64,000 nt of DNA from Oceanospirillaceae bacterium (GTDB lineage Bacteria > Pseudomonadota > Gammaproteobacteria > Pseudomonadales > Balneatricaceae). A model generated the notes under the pieces. The model was not told the DNA's origin and did no database searches. It saw only the letters and a program-made list of their open reading frames with translations. Location of the stretch: contig JABSRA010000018.1 in NCBI GenBank assembly GCA_013215445.1, positions 1 through 64,000 on the forward strand, given 5' to 3'. Below, piece after piece: positions 44,938 through 54,149 of this stretch. Positions within the stretch are counted from its first letter, which is position 1; every line of letters starts with the position of its first letter. Position numbers and translations under genes: made by a program.

Positions 44938-46602
44938 GTGATGAGTGAAACAATGAAAAATGTTAATGCAAAAGATCCGATACTGTCGATTAAAGACTTA
45001 AGTGTCAGTTTGCCGGCCAGAGCCGATCGCCCTTTTGCGGTGGAAAACATGAGCTTTGAGGTTTATCCCGGCGAAATTCTCTGCATCGTCGGCGAGTCAG
45101 GCTCGGGAAAATCAATGTCATCAAATGCGGTGATGGGCCTATTGCCAAAACCGCACGTTAACATAGCCAGTGGTGAGATACTCTTTGAAGGGCAAGATTT
45201 AGCCCAGATTAGCGATCGACAGATGCAGAGCATTCGCGGCAGTAAAATTGGCATGATCTTTCAAGAGCCAATGACCGCGTTAAATCCAGTGATGAAGGTT
45301 AATAAGCAGCTGGAGGAGGTGTTTAATAGCCACCACTTAAAGCTGTCTAAAAAACAGGTAAAAGCCAAGATTATCGAAATGCTCGATGATGTAGGTTTAC
45401 CTGACCCGAGTATTATCGGTAACTCCTATCCGTTTGAGTTATCGGGCGGACAGCGTCAGAGAGTGATGATTGCCATGGCGCTGGCGCTAGAGCCAAAACT
45501 ATTAATTGCCGATGAGCCAACCACGGCACTGGATGTGACCACTCAGGCGCAAATCCTCAAGTTGATCGCCCAATTACAAGACAAGCATGACATGGGGGTG
45601 ATTTTTATCACCCATGATTTTGGTGTGGTTGCAGAAATTGCCGACCGAGTGATCGTGATGCAGTTGGGTAAAATTGTTGAGCAGGGTCCTGCTGAGCAAG
45701 TCTTGAATCGTCCAGAACATCCCTATACTAAAAAATTAATTTCCACAGTGCCGAGTCTCACCGCGAAGAAAAAAGAGCCGGTGACGGCGGATGTGGTGGT
45801 GAGTGTTAAAAACTTATTTAAGACTTATGGCTCGGGGAAAAAATCTTTTTTTGGCGCCCCAGGGCGTGTGGTGCATGCGGCTAAAGATGTGAGCCTAGAG
45901 ATTAGAAAAGGCGAAACGCTTGGGCTAGTAGGTGAATCAGGGTCGGGTAAATCGACTGTAGGGCGCTGTATCATTCGTCTTCATGAATCCGACAGTGGCG
46001 TTATTGATTTTCATGGTCAAGATCTTTTATCCCTCACCGATAAAGAGATGATGCCGCTTAGACAGCACATTCAAATGATCTTTCAAGATCCTTATGCCTC
46101 GTTAAACCCCCGCCGAAAAATTGGTGATATTATTACCGAGGGACCGACTATTCACGGCGTGCCTAAGGCTGAATCTTGGAAAAAAGCTGAGGAGCTGTTA
46201 GAAATTGTCGGCTTAGATAAGTATGCACTCAAACGCTACCCGCACGAGTTTTCCGGTGGTCAGCGACAGCGTATTGGTATTGCCAGAGCCCTGGCCATGT
46301 CGCCCAAGCTGTTGATTGCAGATGAGGCTGTTTCTGCACTCGATGTTTCGGTGCAAGCTCAAGTATTGCAGCTGTTGGATGAGATCAAAACCAAAATGGA
46401 TTTGGCGATGCTGTTTGTCACCCATGATCTACGCGTTGCGGCGCAAGTGTGTGACAATATAGCGGTGATGAGATTAGGTGAAATCGTTGAATATGGGCCC
46501 ACCTACGAGGTGTTTACCAACCCTCAGCATGAGTATACCAAAAGCTTGTTAGAGGCTGTGCCCGGTAAAGAATGGGTAGTGCCTGAGCTGGTTTTTGATT
46601 GA
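44938..46602 (+). CDS. Fused double ATPase of the dipeptide transporter (DppD-DppF)
   Basis: A 554-aa protein carrying two complete nucleotide-binding domains in one chain. The first has Walker [10 protein letters not shown] (52-60), signature LSGGQRQR and Walker [12 protein letters not shown]. The second has [10 protein letters not shown] in its Walker A, FSGGQRQR and [11 protein letters not shown]; Pro in DEP is Ala here. E. coli uses separate DppD and DppF; a fused form is known from GsiA (YliA). The OppD-type cysteine tails are absent from the first half. A strong terminator follows. Confidence 0.92.
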   Translation: MMSETMKNVNAKDPILSIKDLSVSLPARADRPFAVENMSFEVYPGEILCIVGESGSGKSMSSNAVMGLLPKPHVNIASGEILFEGQDLAQISDRQMQSIRGSKIGMIFQEPMTALNPVMKVNKQLEEVFNSHHLKLSKKQVKAKIIEMLDDVGLPDPSIIGNSYPFELSGGQRQRVMIAMALALEPKLLIADEPTTALDVTTQAQILKLIAQLQDKHDMGVIFITHDFGVVAEIADRVIVMQLGKIVEQGPAEQVLNRPEHPYTKKLISTVPSLTAKKKEPVTADVVVSVKNLFKTYGSGKKSFFGAPGRVVHAAKDVSLEIRKGETLGLVGESGSGKSTVGRCIIRLHESDSGVIDFHGQDLLSLTDKEMMPLRQHIQMIFQDPYASLNPRRKIGDIITEGPTIHGVPKAESWKKAEELLEIVGLDKYALKRYPHEFSGGQRQRIGIARALAMSPKLLIADEAVSALDVSVQAQVLQLLDEIKTKMDLAMLFVTHDLRVAAQVCDNIAVMRLGEIVEYGPTYEVFTNPQHEYTKSLLEAVPGKEWVVPELVFD

Positions 46603-46629
46603 TCGAGCCGGTTAAGCGTTAATACCATC

Positions 46630-46653
46630 AACCCAGCACTGCTGGGTTTTTTT
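46630..46653 (+). terminator. Rho-independent terminator of the dpp-like operon
   Basis: 8-bp perfect arms AACCCAGC / GCTGGGTT with a 3-nt loop, directly followed by a T run, 28 bp past the stop of the fused ATPase. Classical shape. Confidence 0.88.
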
Positions 46654-46862
46654 ATGCTAGACCTTTACCTGTTTGGCTAGTTTAGGGCTCTTATAGATTC
46701 TCTAAGCTAGCCATTGCAGGTTTAAGCATCAATTACCCCAAGGGAATGCCCACGTTCGAGAAAACAAGGTTAGAAGCCGCTTGGCCCTGCACCGGTGCAT
46801 ACCTCTAAAGCGGTTGCGGATAACTATTCTCGTCCATTTTGCGAAGGTTTCAACTAGGTAGT

Positions 46863-49800
46863 TTATAAGCCTAAGCTTACCTTGGGTTGCGCTTTCGTAT
46901 CCTTCAGTTGCACTTTGGCAAAACAAACGAATAGTCGCTCATGATCAACCTTTAATTTGATCAGAATATCTTTGACTGCTTCACCGCGCGCCGTGGCTAA
47001 CGCCTGCAGCTCGTTGGCGAGTTCCTTGTTGAGGGCAGCGTCCGCTAACGGCTTTTTCAATTTACTGTTCTGTTCAATTAGGGCTGCATTGAGTAGGTGT
47101 TTATCGCTGGAGACGGCGCTGCCACAAAGTTTCAGTTTTAGTCTTTTTCGCTCGGCCATCATCAGGGTTATTTTCCCCAGATAATCGCGCATTTTCACGC
47201 TTAATTTGCTGCTCCCTGGCGCAAAATCGATTGGCGTCAAACTAATAAAGGAGCCTGATTGCTTGGCATCAATCACGGTTGAAGCAATGTTCAATAATGC
47301 TCCGTAGGGTTGTAATACTTTGGTCAATAAACCAAAGGCCGCTTGTTTAACGCTCTTCTCAGCTACTATTTGCACAATGCTAGCATAGCCAAAGTTGGGG
47401 TTCTCCACTGTGCCATCGATAGGTACTGACAGTTTAATGTTACCCGCATCGTCTTCAAGTAAAGCAATCGCCAAATCTAGCGGCATACTTAAAGCGCTGT
47501 TGGTTGCCTGTGTTTCACTGGATTCTGCAGAGCGCACCGCAAGCTGCTCTATAACAACCTCGTTAGTCCCCTTGATTATCCCATTAGCAATGGTGCCAGT
47601 ACTGGTCAGCGCCAGTTTACCGCTGTCGAGGAAGTAACCTGAGGCCTTACCGGCGTAGGGGCTGATAACTGGCAGTGAAAGTGCCATCACTTTGAGCAGC
47701 CACTGGCCATTTTTGTCGTTGGCAAATAGAGCATAGTTGGCATCGAGTTCGAGCTTAGCCCGGTCGTTAAACTGCGCCTTAAGTTTTAAGGGTACTTGGT
47801 TCTGCTTACTGCTATCGATAGCGGCCAAACTTATTAAACTAATATCCACCTTGCTCTTAAACCAGGGGTCGACACTCTTGTCTTCAATATCGAGGATATT
47901 TTGGCCAGTTACCTTAAGCTGATTAATAGTAAAGTTGAAAGGCGCTGGCTCAGCTTGTTGCGGGTTGCTGGCGACTGGTTTACTGCCTAGTGCATCAATA
48001 CTTCGTTGTAGTGCGTTTAATCTATCTAACTGCCCCTGCTCTGTGAGGTGAAGTTGATGTAAAGAATCTGCCAGTGCAATGCTATTAATCGTTAAGTGCT
48101 GATTATCACTGAGCTTAAGTTTATTGATGGTCAATTTGTTGATTTTACTTAAGGCGGAGTCCCCGGTGGGCGTGGCAATGGTAAGCTGCTGTAGATCGAG
48201 ATTGTCGAAGGCGGTCAAGGTAGCACTATAATTGGCATTGTCTAGGATCAGTTTATTGATAGCGATCAGTTCAAGTGAATTTGCTTGGTCAACGATTGCC
48301 AGTTTACTCAGGTTGAGATGTATAGCGTTGATCTTGGGCTGATCTAAGCGCATATTTTTTAACTTAAAACTAAGTCCTAGCTGAGCGAGTTTAATGGCCA
48401 GTTGATCTTTGTCTAGGTTAATTGCGCTGCTGGAAATTTTGCTGTTGCCAGTGATCGCCGGTGTTGTACTTAGCTGGGTCAACTGCATAGAACCGGTAAG
48501 GTTGGTGCTTTTGGCCGCCAGCTTAATATCGCTTTGGCTTAGTGAGAAATTGGCTAGATTTAGGGTGGGTGATAACTGGAGCTTATCCAAGCGGCCCTGA
48601 TCAAAACTTAGTACTAGGGGCTGGTTATGGTTTAAATTTAACCCACTGAATGTTGCGTTGAGACTTGCTGCAGCCAACTTCAGCTGACGGATTTTCAATT
48701 CACTGGAAAGGCGAATACTTTGGATGTTGTCATCGTTGAAATCAATTAGTAGTGGCTTATTCGCCCCTTGCAGGCTCAGCGAGTCCATCGCCAACACGAT
48801 TGGCTTGAGCACTTTCAGCTGCGTAATAGTCAGTTGTTCAGCCACTTCGAGCTGGGTTATTTTACCTCGCTCAAAAATGGCATTAAGAGGACCGTGCCAA
48901 TCAAGCTTGGCAATAGTTAGTTGCTCTTGACCTTGCTCTTTACCCTTAGTTGCAACAGAAAGTTGCTGCAACGAGAGTGCACCATCAATCTCAGCGCGAG
49001 ATAGTAGGCTCTCCTTTAAGTCTATCTGTCCACTGCCGTCCCAATGGATGTTTTGCAGGGAAATTTGCTGCTGTTGATCTTGCCAACTCAGCCCAGATAA
49101 GTTGAATTGCCCCAGATGTTTGATCACATCGTGGCTTTTATCTGCGGCATAATCAAACTGAAATTTGGCATCCAATACTGCTGAAAACCCTGGGACTATG
49201 CTTGTGGTTAGTGTCTCAACTGCTAAATTACTAATTTGTAATTTTACCTGCGAGGTTTTTGCAGCAGATAGGGGAGACGTGGTTATAGCCAGGTCAACGG
49301 GTGCATCATTTAGCGCGCCTTTAAACTTCAGTTGAGTAACTTGTTGGGGTGCCCACTGGTAAAAGTCTTCGAGGGTGGCTTGGTCAATACGCAGCTGTAA
49401 GTTGAGGGTTGGGCTAGTTAGCGCAAAATCTACATCGTTAATCGCTAGTTTAGTTAAACCCAATAGAAAAGAGCTGGCAGTATTATCCGCTTTATCGCTA
49501 CTCTCAGTCTGTTGAAATTGACTGAGATCGATTGGCCCAATGGACTGTTTGTCACCTTGAAGATTAAAACTTGTCTCTAAACCTTGCAGTGCAATACTCT
49601 CGATCAATAGCTGTTTATTAAACAGTGCTGAATAGTCTACAGTTAGAGTCAGTTTTTCTAAGATTAGCGGGGGAGAGCCGCTTTTTATTGCTTCTAATCC
49701 CTTGATAACAACGGTGCCGGTGTGCCATTGCAGGGATATATTGTTAAGTTTGGGGTAATCGATGCCCTGTTTTTTTAACCAGATTAACGCCTGATCTTTA

Positions 49801-49865
49801 ATTACATATGGCAAACTGTAAACTGAAAGTATTAATAGGACAATTAGCCCCCATAGATAACGCAT
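46863..49865 (-). CDS. AsmA-like DUF748 envelope protein
   Basis: A 1000-aa protein with an N-terminal membrane anchor (about 3-21) and a very long stretch of beta-rich, Leu/Ile/Asn-patterned repeats, as in AsmA and DUF748 proteins. Residues near 880-910 (PIDFAPGSSKLSVKMRDYL) recall the OmpA-like C-terminal segment of DUF748 members. AsmA-like proteins form hydrophobic grooves that carry phospholipids between membranes; for DUF748 this is extrapolation. It stands alone and is read on the minus strand, convergent with the dpp-like operon. Confidence 0.84.
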   Translation of the reverse strand: MRYLWGLIVLLILSVYSLPYVIKDQALIWLKKQGIDYPKLNNISLQWHTGTVVIKGLEAIKSGSPPLILEKLTLTVDYSALFNKQLLIESIALQGLETSFNLQGDKQSIGPIDLSQFQQTESSDKADNTASSFLLGLTKLAINDVDFALTSPTLNLQLRIDQATLEDFYQWAPQQVTQLKFKGALNDAPVDLAITTSPLSAAKTSQVKLQISNLAVETLTTSIVPGFSAVLDAKFQFDYAADKSHDVIKHLGQFNLSGLSWQDQQQQISLQNIHWDGSGQIDLKESLLSRAEIDGALSLQQLSVATKGKEQGQEQLTIAKLDWHGPLNAIFERGKITQLEVAEQLTITQLKVLKPIVLAMDSLSLQGANKPLLIDFNDDNIQSIRLSSELKIRQLKLAAASLNATFSGLNLNHNQPLVLSFDQGRLDKLQLSPTLNLANFSLSQSDIKLAAKSTNLTGSMQLTQLSTTPAITGNSKISSSAINLDKDQLAIKLAQLGLSFKLKNMRLDQPKINAIHLNLSKLAIVDQANSLELIAINKLILDNANYSATLTAFDNLDLQQLTIATPTGDSALSKINKLTINKLKLSDNQHLTINSIALADSLHQLHLTEQGQLDRLNALQRSIDALGSKPVASNPQQAEPAPFNFTINQLKVTGQNILDIEDKSVDPWFKSKVDISLISLAAIDSSKQNQVPLKLKAQFNDRAKLELDANYALFANDKNGQWLLKVMALSLPVISPYAGKASGYFLDSGKLALTSTGTIANGIIKGTNEVVIEQLAVRSAESSETQATNSALSMPLDLAIALLEDDAGNIKLSVPIDGTVENPNFGYASIVQIVAEKSVKQAAFGLLTKVLQPYGALLNIASTVIDAKQSGSFISLTPIDFAPGSSKLSVKMRDYLGKITLMMAERKRLKLKLCGSAVSSDKHLLNAALIEQNSKLKKPLADAALNKELANELQALATARGEAVKDILIKLKVDHERLFVCFAKVQLKDTKAQPKVSLGL

Positions 49866-50247
49866 CTTTACACTCCCTTGAAAAATTGTTATTAATCTAG
49901 CGCATTTAATCCGCTAATTAAAGCATTCTTATTGGGAATTTCCTATATATATCATGAGCCAAGGAATTATTTATAGTCGTTATTGGTAGTGCTCTTGGCG
50001 GTCATTAATATTTAGCTGACGTTGGTGCACGCTGCGGCTATCTATACATATTTAGCATCATTACTGCTCATCCTTTAACTATTTTCGATGTTTATCTAAG
50101 ATTAGTATTAGCTGTCAGGCTCACTCTACCGCTCTTTATTTCTCAATAAACCTGGCTAAAACGCTTTGTTTTGAAGAATTAGCGGATTATTAGTGTTTAA
50201 ATGAAAGCTAACTCACCTAACTATTTTTTGTGGCAATTTTGTAAACT
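49866..50247. other. Divergent promoter region, DUF748 / CLCA_X
   Basis: 382 bp, AT-rich, between divergent genes. No palindrome with good arms was found and no frame is supported. Confidence 0.35.
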
Positions 50248-50985
50248 ATGTCATCCCAGCCAAATTTAACCATCACATTTGTCGATGTGCGCCGGCGCTT
50301 TGATTTTCGCAGTATCAGTATTGGTCGCTGGGTTAGCAATGCTGAGCGCGATCGATCTGCGACCCAATTTTACTGGGCTCTAGAGGATTTGATGCGGGCG
50401 CTAAACTGCCCAGAACTGGTTATTTCACTGCGTGGTAGTTTGTCTTTTCAATACGGTATAGGCGGCAGACCTGGGGTAGCGGCGCATTACGATCCTAGTA
50501 CGCGCACTTTCTCGCTGGCCAAAAATGCCGGTCCTGGCAGTATTGCCCACGAGTGGTTTCATGCATTGGATCATTATTTGGCTGCTAAGGTATTCAGTGA
50601 TTGCCCGCGGGCTATGTTCGCCTCGACTGCTTGGTTATCTGAGGCGACACCGGTGGTGCATTCACTCAACGATAAACTGTTGCAGTGTTTTCAAGCGATC
50701 CTGTTATCCAGCAATGGCAGACAGCCCAGTGAGTTATTTGCAATCAGTGCCGCTATGGATAAAAAATTAAAAGTACAGTATTACGCGAAACCAGAAGAGA
50801 TGTGTGCCAGGGCTTTTGAAGCCTTCGTTGATGATGGAGTGAACAATAATTTTTTAGTGGGAAATACCCGCACTAGCAAAGAAGCTAAATGCGGTTTGTA
50901 CCCGCAGGGGCAGCAGCGAGAGCGAATAAACATAGCTTTTACAAGCTATTTCAAATCTCTGGCTGCGGCCATATCAGGTCAGTAG
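50248..50985 (+). CDS. CLCA_X-type protein with HExxH zinc-protease motif
   Basis: A 245-aa protein recognised as the CLCA_X family of gammaproteobacteria. It contains HEWFHALDH (101-109): an HExxH zincin motif in which His101 and His105 would bind metal and Glu102 would be catalytic. The surroundings (GSIAHEWFHALDHYL) resemble the LPD1 domain of phage and conjugative polyvalent proteins, which share HEWGHALDHY. No signal peptide is seen, so it would be cytoplasmic. Its substrate is unknown, and protease activity is only predicted. It is convergent with ohr, 5 bp apart. Confidence 0.75.
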   Translation: MSSQPNLTITFVDVRRRFDFRSISIGRWVSNAERDRSATQFYWALEDLMRALNCPELVISLRGSLSFQYGIGGRPGVAAHYDPSTRTFSLAKNAGPGSIAHEWFHALDHYLAAKVFSDCPRAMFASTAWLSEATPVVHSLNDKLLQCFQAILLSSNGRQPSELFAISAAMDKKLKVQYYAKPEEMCARAFEAFVDDGVNNNFLVGNTRTSKEAKCGLYPQGQQRERINIAFTSYFKSLAAAISGQ

Positions 50986-50990
50986 AGCTA

Positions 50991-51419
50991 TTAAATTAGA
51001 TTAATGGTCACTTTAATATTACCGCGAGTAGCATTTGAGTATGGGCATACGCTATGTGCCGCATCGACCAGTGCCTGTGCTTGAGTTTTATCCATATCCG
51101 CTAAATCGATGTTTAACGTCGCGGCGATACCAAAACCATTCTCGATGGGACCGATGTCGACGTTAGCATTGACTTTAGTCGTCACAGGCAAGGTGATTTT
51201 CATTTTAGCGGCAACTAGATTCATCGCTCCGATGAAACAAGCGGCGTAGCCAGCGGCAAAGAGTTGTTCGGGGTTGGTACCCTCACCGCCTGATCCGCCC
51301 AAGCCGGTTGGGGTCGATAATTTAACCGCTAACTTAGTATCATTAGATTTAGCCGTGCCATCACGTCCGCCAGTGGCGGTCACATCTGCAGTATATAGTA
51401 CGCTTTGTAGTGTATTCAT
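50991..51419 (-). CDS. ohr: Organic hydroperoxide resistance protein Ohr
   Basis: A 142-aa thiol peroxidase of the Ohr/OsmC fold. Cys61 (peroxidatic, in GYAACFIGAM) and Cys125 (in SVCPYSNATRGN), with Arg19 and Glu51, all fall at the positions known for Xylella Ohr. It reduces organic and fatty-acid hydroperoxides using lipoylated proteins. The ATG at 51419 is used; a longer start would overlap the operator region. It diverges from a MarR/OhrR regulator. Confidence 0.95.
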   Translation of the reverse strand: MNTLQSVLYTADVTATGGRDGTAKSNDTKLAVKLSTPTGLGGSGGEGTNPEQLFAAGYAACFIGAMNLVAAKMKITLPVTTKVNANVDIGPIENGFGIAATLNIDLADMDKTQAQALVDAAHSVCPYSNATRGNIKVTINLI

Positions 51420-51440
51420 GGTGGTTTTCTCCAGGTTATT

Positions 51441-51456
51441 AGTTTGTATGCAAACT
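51441..51456. promoter_or_regulatory. OhrR-type operator, ohr-proximal
   Basis: AGTTTGTATGCAAACT, a 16-bp palindrome with one mismatched pair, 22 bp upstream of ohr. A near copy lies at 51488-51503 next to the regulator gene. Confidence 0.65.
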
Positions 51457-51487
51457 ATAATAGGGGCGTTCAATTCGTATTGCAAGT

Positions 51488-51503
51488 GTTTTGTATGCAA
51501 AGT
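51488..51503. promoter_or_regulatory. OhrR-type operator, regulator-proximal
   Basis: GTTTTGTATGCAAAGT, with the same core TTTGTATGCAAA as the other site. The two centres are 47 bp apart. It lies 28 bp before the regulator start and overlaps its likely promoter, which suits autoregulation. Confidence 0.62.
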
Positions 51504-51531
51504 ATAATCATAGCTAATACTAGGAGAAAAA

Positions 51532-51969
51532 ATGAACAGTGATCACTTATTACTTAGCCAGCAGATATGTCATCGGGCCTATGTTCTGTCCAATGCTATC
51601 ACCAGAGCCTATCGACCTTTATTAGCTGAGTTTGATATTACCTACCCACAATATGTAGTGATGATGGCACTGTGGGAAGATGACGACATAGAAATAAATA
51701 AACTATTAGAAAAAACCTTAATAGATGCGGGGGCGATGAGTTTAATTTTAAAGAAACTTCAGTTAAAAGCATTACTGAGCTTAAAGGCGAGTGACATCGA
51801 TAAAAGAATCAAAGTGGTCACATTAACCGATAGTGGGCGTCATTTAAAGATACGGGTGCAAGATATCCCCGCGAAAATGAAGTGCACAGTGCCTTCTTTA
51901 AGTCAGCAGGAGATCAGCACTTTTAAACAAATAGTGGATAAAATGAATCGTGATTTGTTAAATTTATAA
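51532..51969 (+). CDS. ohrR: MarR-family peroxide sensor OhrR
   Basis: A 145-aa MarR-type repressor. LTYPQY-like DITYPQYVVMMALWEDD is the OhrR signature. Cys13, in SQQICHRAY, is the peroxide-sensing residue, and a second cysteine, Cys118, lies 105 residues on, the same spacing as Cys22-Cys127 of Xanthomonas OhrR; a two-cysteine disulfide mechanism is likely. The helix-turn-helix is weaker than usual. AGGAG precedes the ATG. It diverges from ohr over twin operators. Confidence 0.9.
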   Translation: MNSDHLLLSQQICHRAYVLSNAITRAYRPLLAEFDITYPQYVVMMALWEDDDIEINKLLEKTLIDAGAMSLILKKLQLKALLSLKASDIDKRIKVVTLTDSGRHLKIRVQDIPAKMKCTVPSLSQQEISTFKQIVDKMNRDLLNL

Positions 51970-52087
51970 CGCCACTAACAGCAATTATTATCAGCGCTGC
52001 ATTTCCCTCTCAGTCTGATCATTCTAGACTCGGCAATCGAATCACCAAAGTAGGGTTTGAGTGCTCACCTCCTTATCTTTCTCTCGC

Positions 52088-53449
52088 TTAATTTAGTAAG
52101 ATTTTATGGCTTTTCTCACTGGATTTTCTGTGGCTTTTGCTTAAATTAAGTAATGATTTTGCCGCTTGAATGGATATTTTTGTACGGTCTTTTGCATTTG
52201 AAGGTGTTGGTTGGGCAAAAGCTCGTTGGTTTAGTACGACTAAGATAGCTAATTGAGCTGGGTACTGAGCAAATAGTTCTCGACAAACATTGAACTCTTT
52301 ATTGGGTAGTTGATAATAATTAAACAGTAGCTGGGTTGCCAATTGATATTGTTCTTGTTTGATGGCCACTAAAAACTGCCGTTTAAGCCGCCGCTGCGCT
52401 TGATGGGTTAGTCTCGCGTAACCAGCTAAGATAAATGTGCGTTTATTAATCAACCCGTACCCTAACGATATTATCGCTAAACAGACTAATAGGACGATCA
52501 CCAGGTCAAAGGAAATAATGCGTCTGTTGATCACATCATCAAGTTTTAGCTTATTGCCACTGCCCCCTACTTGACCCTGATAGCCTGCAATTTTTAATAA
52601 CTTTAAGCTGTTAGTGGTTAAATCCCACCAGTAAAAAGTTTGTTGTTCAATTTGAAACTTTCCGGGCTGTTCAAATATATAGGTAAAAGATTCAATTCGA
52701 GTGCCGGTCAGATTACCGCGGTTGGCTTTATCAAAGACCTGTGCGGTTTTCTGATAGATACTGATGCCATTGATGTTGGCGACTGACATTGGTGGGATCA
52801 TCATTGCTGGACTACCGATAACAGTAAAAGTGACTGTTTGGGTAATCGCTTCACCGATCGCATATTGATTGTCTGTACCTTGATTCGCATCATTTTGGGC
52901 AAAATTGTTTGCTACTTTGAGGGTAAACGATGGGGAGACAACAAAATGCTCAATGTCGCTGAGTTCTTCAGGTAGGCTGATAGTAAAGCTTGGGATCGAA
53001 GTGGTCATTGAACCTTCAACAATACCGTGGTTTTCTGTGTTAACCGAGATATCAATGGTGATGTCGGATATTTGATAATCACCCGCTTTGGTGGGGTACA
53101 AGGTGAGCTCTTTGGTTTGTGTGGACCAAGTCATACCCTCTATCTTTTTAGTACCATTTATCGACACTTCGCTACCGGGTAACATAATTAGGTCGGTATG
53201 TTTAAAGTTTAGTACCCGAGTGCCTTTGGCAAACCATCGACTGGTGGCTATTTCAATGGATAAAATTAGTGGTTGACCAACAATTTGTTCGGTTTTTTGT
53301 TCAATTCGGCTGGTGATGGTTAATTGCTTAGCGTTGATTAAATCTCTAATACTGGTGGCCGAAGCATTGCCAGAGATTACCGTTAATTGAGTGATTAAAA
53401 ATATCGGCCCCAGTATCGATAATAGTGAAACAACTAATTTATTATTCAT
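52088..53449 (-). CDS. BatD-like oxygen tolerance protein
   Basis: A 453-aa protein with a signal peptide (about 1-31), extended beta-domains (about 40-300) with the BatD-type phrase VGQPLILSIEI, one membrane helix near 316-335 (FDLVIVLLVCLAIISLGYG), and a cytoplasmic helical end. BatD proteins belong to the Bacteroides aerotolerance (Bat) group, whose mechanism is unknown. It overlaps the TPR gene by 8 bp and ends the operon. Confidence 0.8.
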   Translation of the reverse strand: MNNKLVVSLLSILGPIFLITQLTVISGNASATSIRDLINAKQLTITSRIEQKTEQIVGQPLILSIEIATSRWFAKGTRVLNFKHTDLIMLPGSEVSINGTKKIEGMTWSTQTKELTLYPTKAGDYQISDITIDISVNTENHGIVEGSMTTSIPSFTISLPEELSDIEHFVVSPSFTLKVANNFAQNDANQGTDNQYAIGEAITQTVTFTVIGSPAMMIPPMSVANINGISIYQKTAQVFDKANRGNLTGTRIESFTYIFEQPGKFQIEQQTFYWWDLTTNSLKLLKIAGYQGQVGGSGNKLKLDDVINRRIISFDLVIVLLVCLAIISLGYGLINKRTFILAGYARLTHQAQRRLKRQFLVAIKQEQYQLATQLLFNYYQLPNKEFNVCRELFAQYPAQLAILVVLNQRAFAQPTPSNAKDRTKISIQAAKSLLNLSKSHRKSSEKSHKILLN

Positions 53450-54149
53450 CTTTACCCCCTAGGTCATCGACTTTATGCTCAGTGACAGATTGGCTATCTT
53501 TTTTCTCCAGTTGCATATAAAACTTTTGCGCTAAAAATCGGCCTGGATCCTTTTGTACTTGCCTTAACCACATCTGATTAAGGTTATCGTCAAGTAATAA
53601 CTGTTCAGAGCTTAGTTGCTCCTTTTTTACTTCTTTACCATTTTCTCGTTCGGCCCCATCACCGGTTTGAGGTTCGTCACCCAACTCTTTAGAGGATTCA
53701 CCCTCATCCTGTTGACTCTTTGATAGCAGGTTTCCCGCATCGATGATCTCTTGAACAATATTTAGATTTGTTTTGGCGGCACTAAAGTCAGGATAGTTAC
53801 TGATAATATCTCGGTATAGGTTTCTAGCTTTGATATAACGACGCCCATGGGCTAAGGCATTAGCTTGGGCTAATAAGCTGGGTGCATCATTAAATTGGCT
53901 ATAGAGGGTTGCGGCTTTGTCGTAGTCTTCATTGCCATAGGCACTAAAGGCCTGCCAGCGGTTATTGGTAAACGTGCTGTTCGCCTGTTGATAATGGCCC
54001 CGGTTAAAAAGGAGTTGCCCCTGTTGATCTTTGCTCAGCCATAAGTCAATAAACTGATGAGGTTGCAGAGCGATGTAGGCGAGTGATCCGATCACGACTA
54101 GGCTGGTTAACCAAACTTTTTTACGCTGAACCAGGATCGTTTTTACCAT
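53442..54149 (-). CDS. TPR protein of the Bat locus (BatC-like)
   Basis: A 235-aa protein: a membrane anchor (about 13-31), then three to four TPR-like helix pairs (about 40-140: FNRGHYQQANSTF, GNEDYDKAATLYSQF, RRYIKARNLYRDII), then an acidic, low-complexity tail rich in Glu and Lys. TPRs suggest a docking role with the VWA proteins. It overlaps both neighbours by 7-8 bp. Confidence 0.78.
   Translation of the reverse strand: MVKTILVQRKKVWLTSLVVIGSLAYIALQPHQFIDLWLSKDQQGQLLFNRGHYQQANSTFTNNRWQAFSAYGNEDYDKAATLYSQFNDAPSLLAQANALAHGRRYIKARNLYRDIISNYPDFSAAKTNLNIVQEIIDAGNLLSKSQQDEGESSKELGDEPQTGDGAERENGKEVKKEQLSSEQLLLDDNLNQMWLRQVQKDPGRFLAQKFYMQLEKKDSQSVTEHKVDDLGGKDE

Noticed and set aside
46729-46926. 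65-codon minus-strand frame overlapping the end of the DUF748 gene
   Set aside because: It is out of phase with the large gene and has no protein-like motif.
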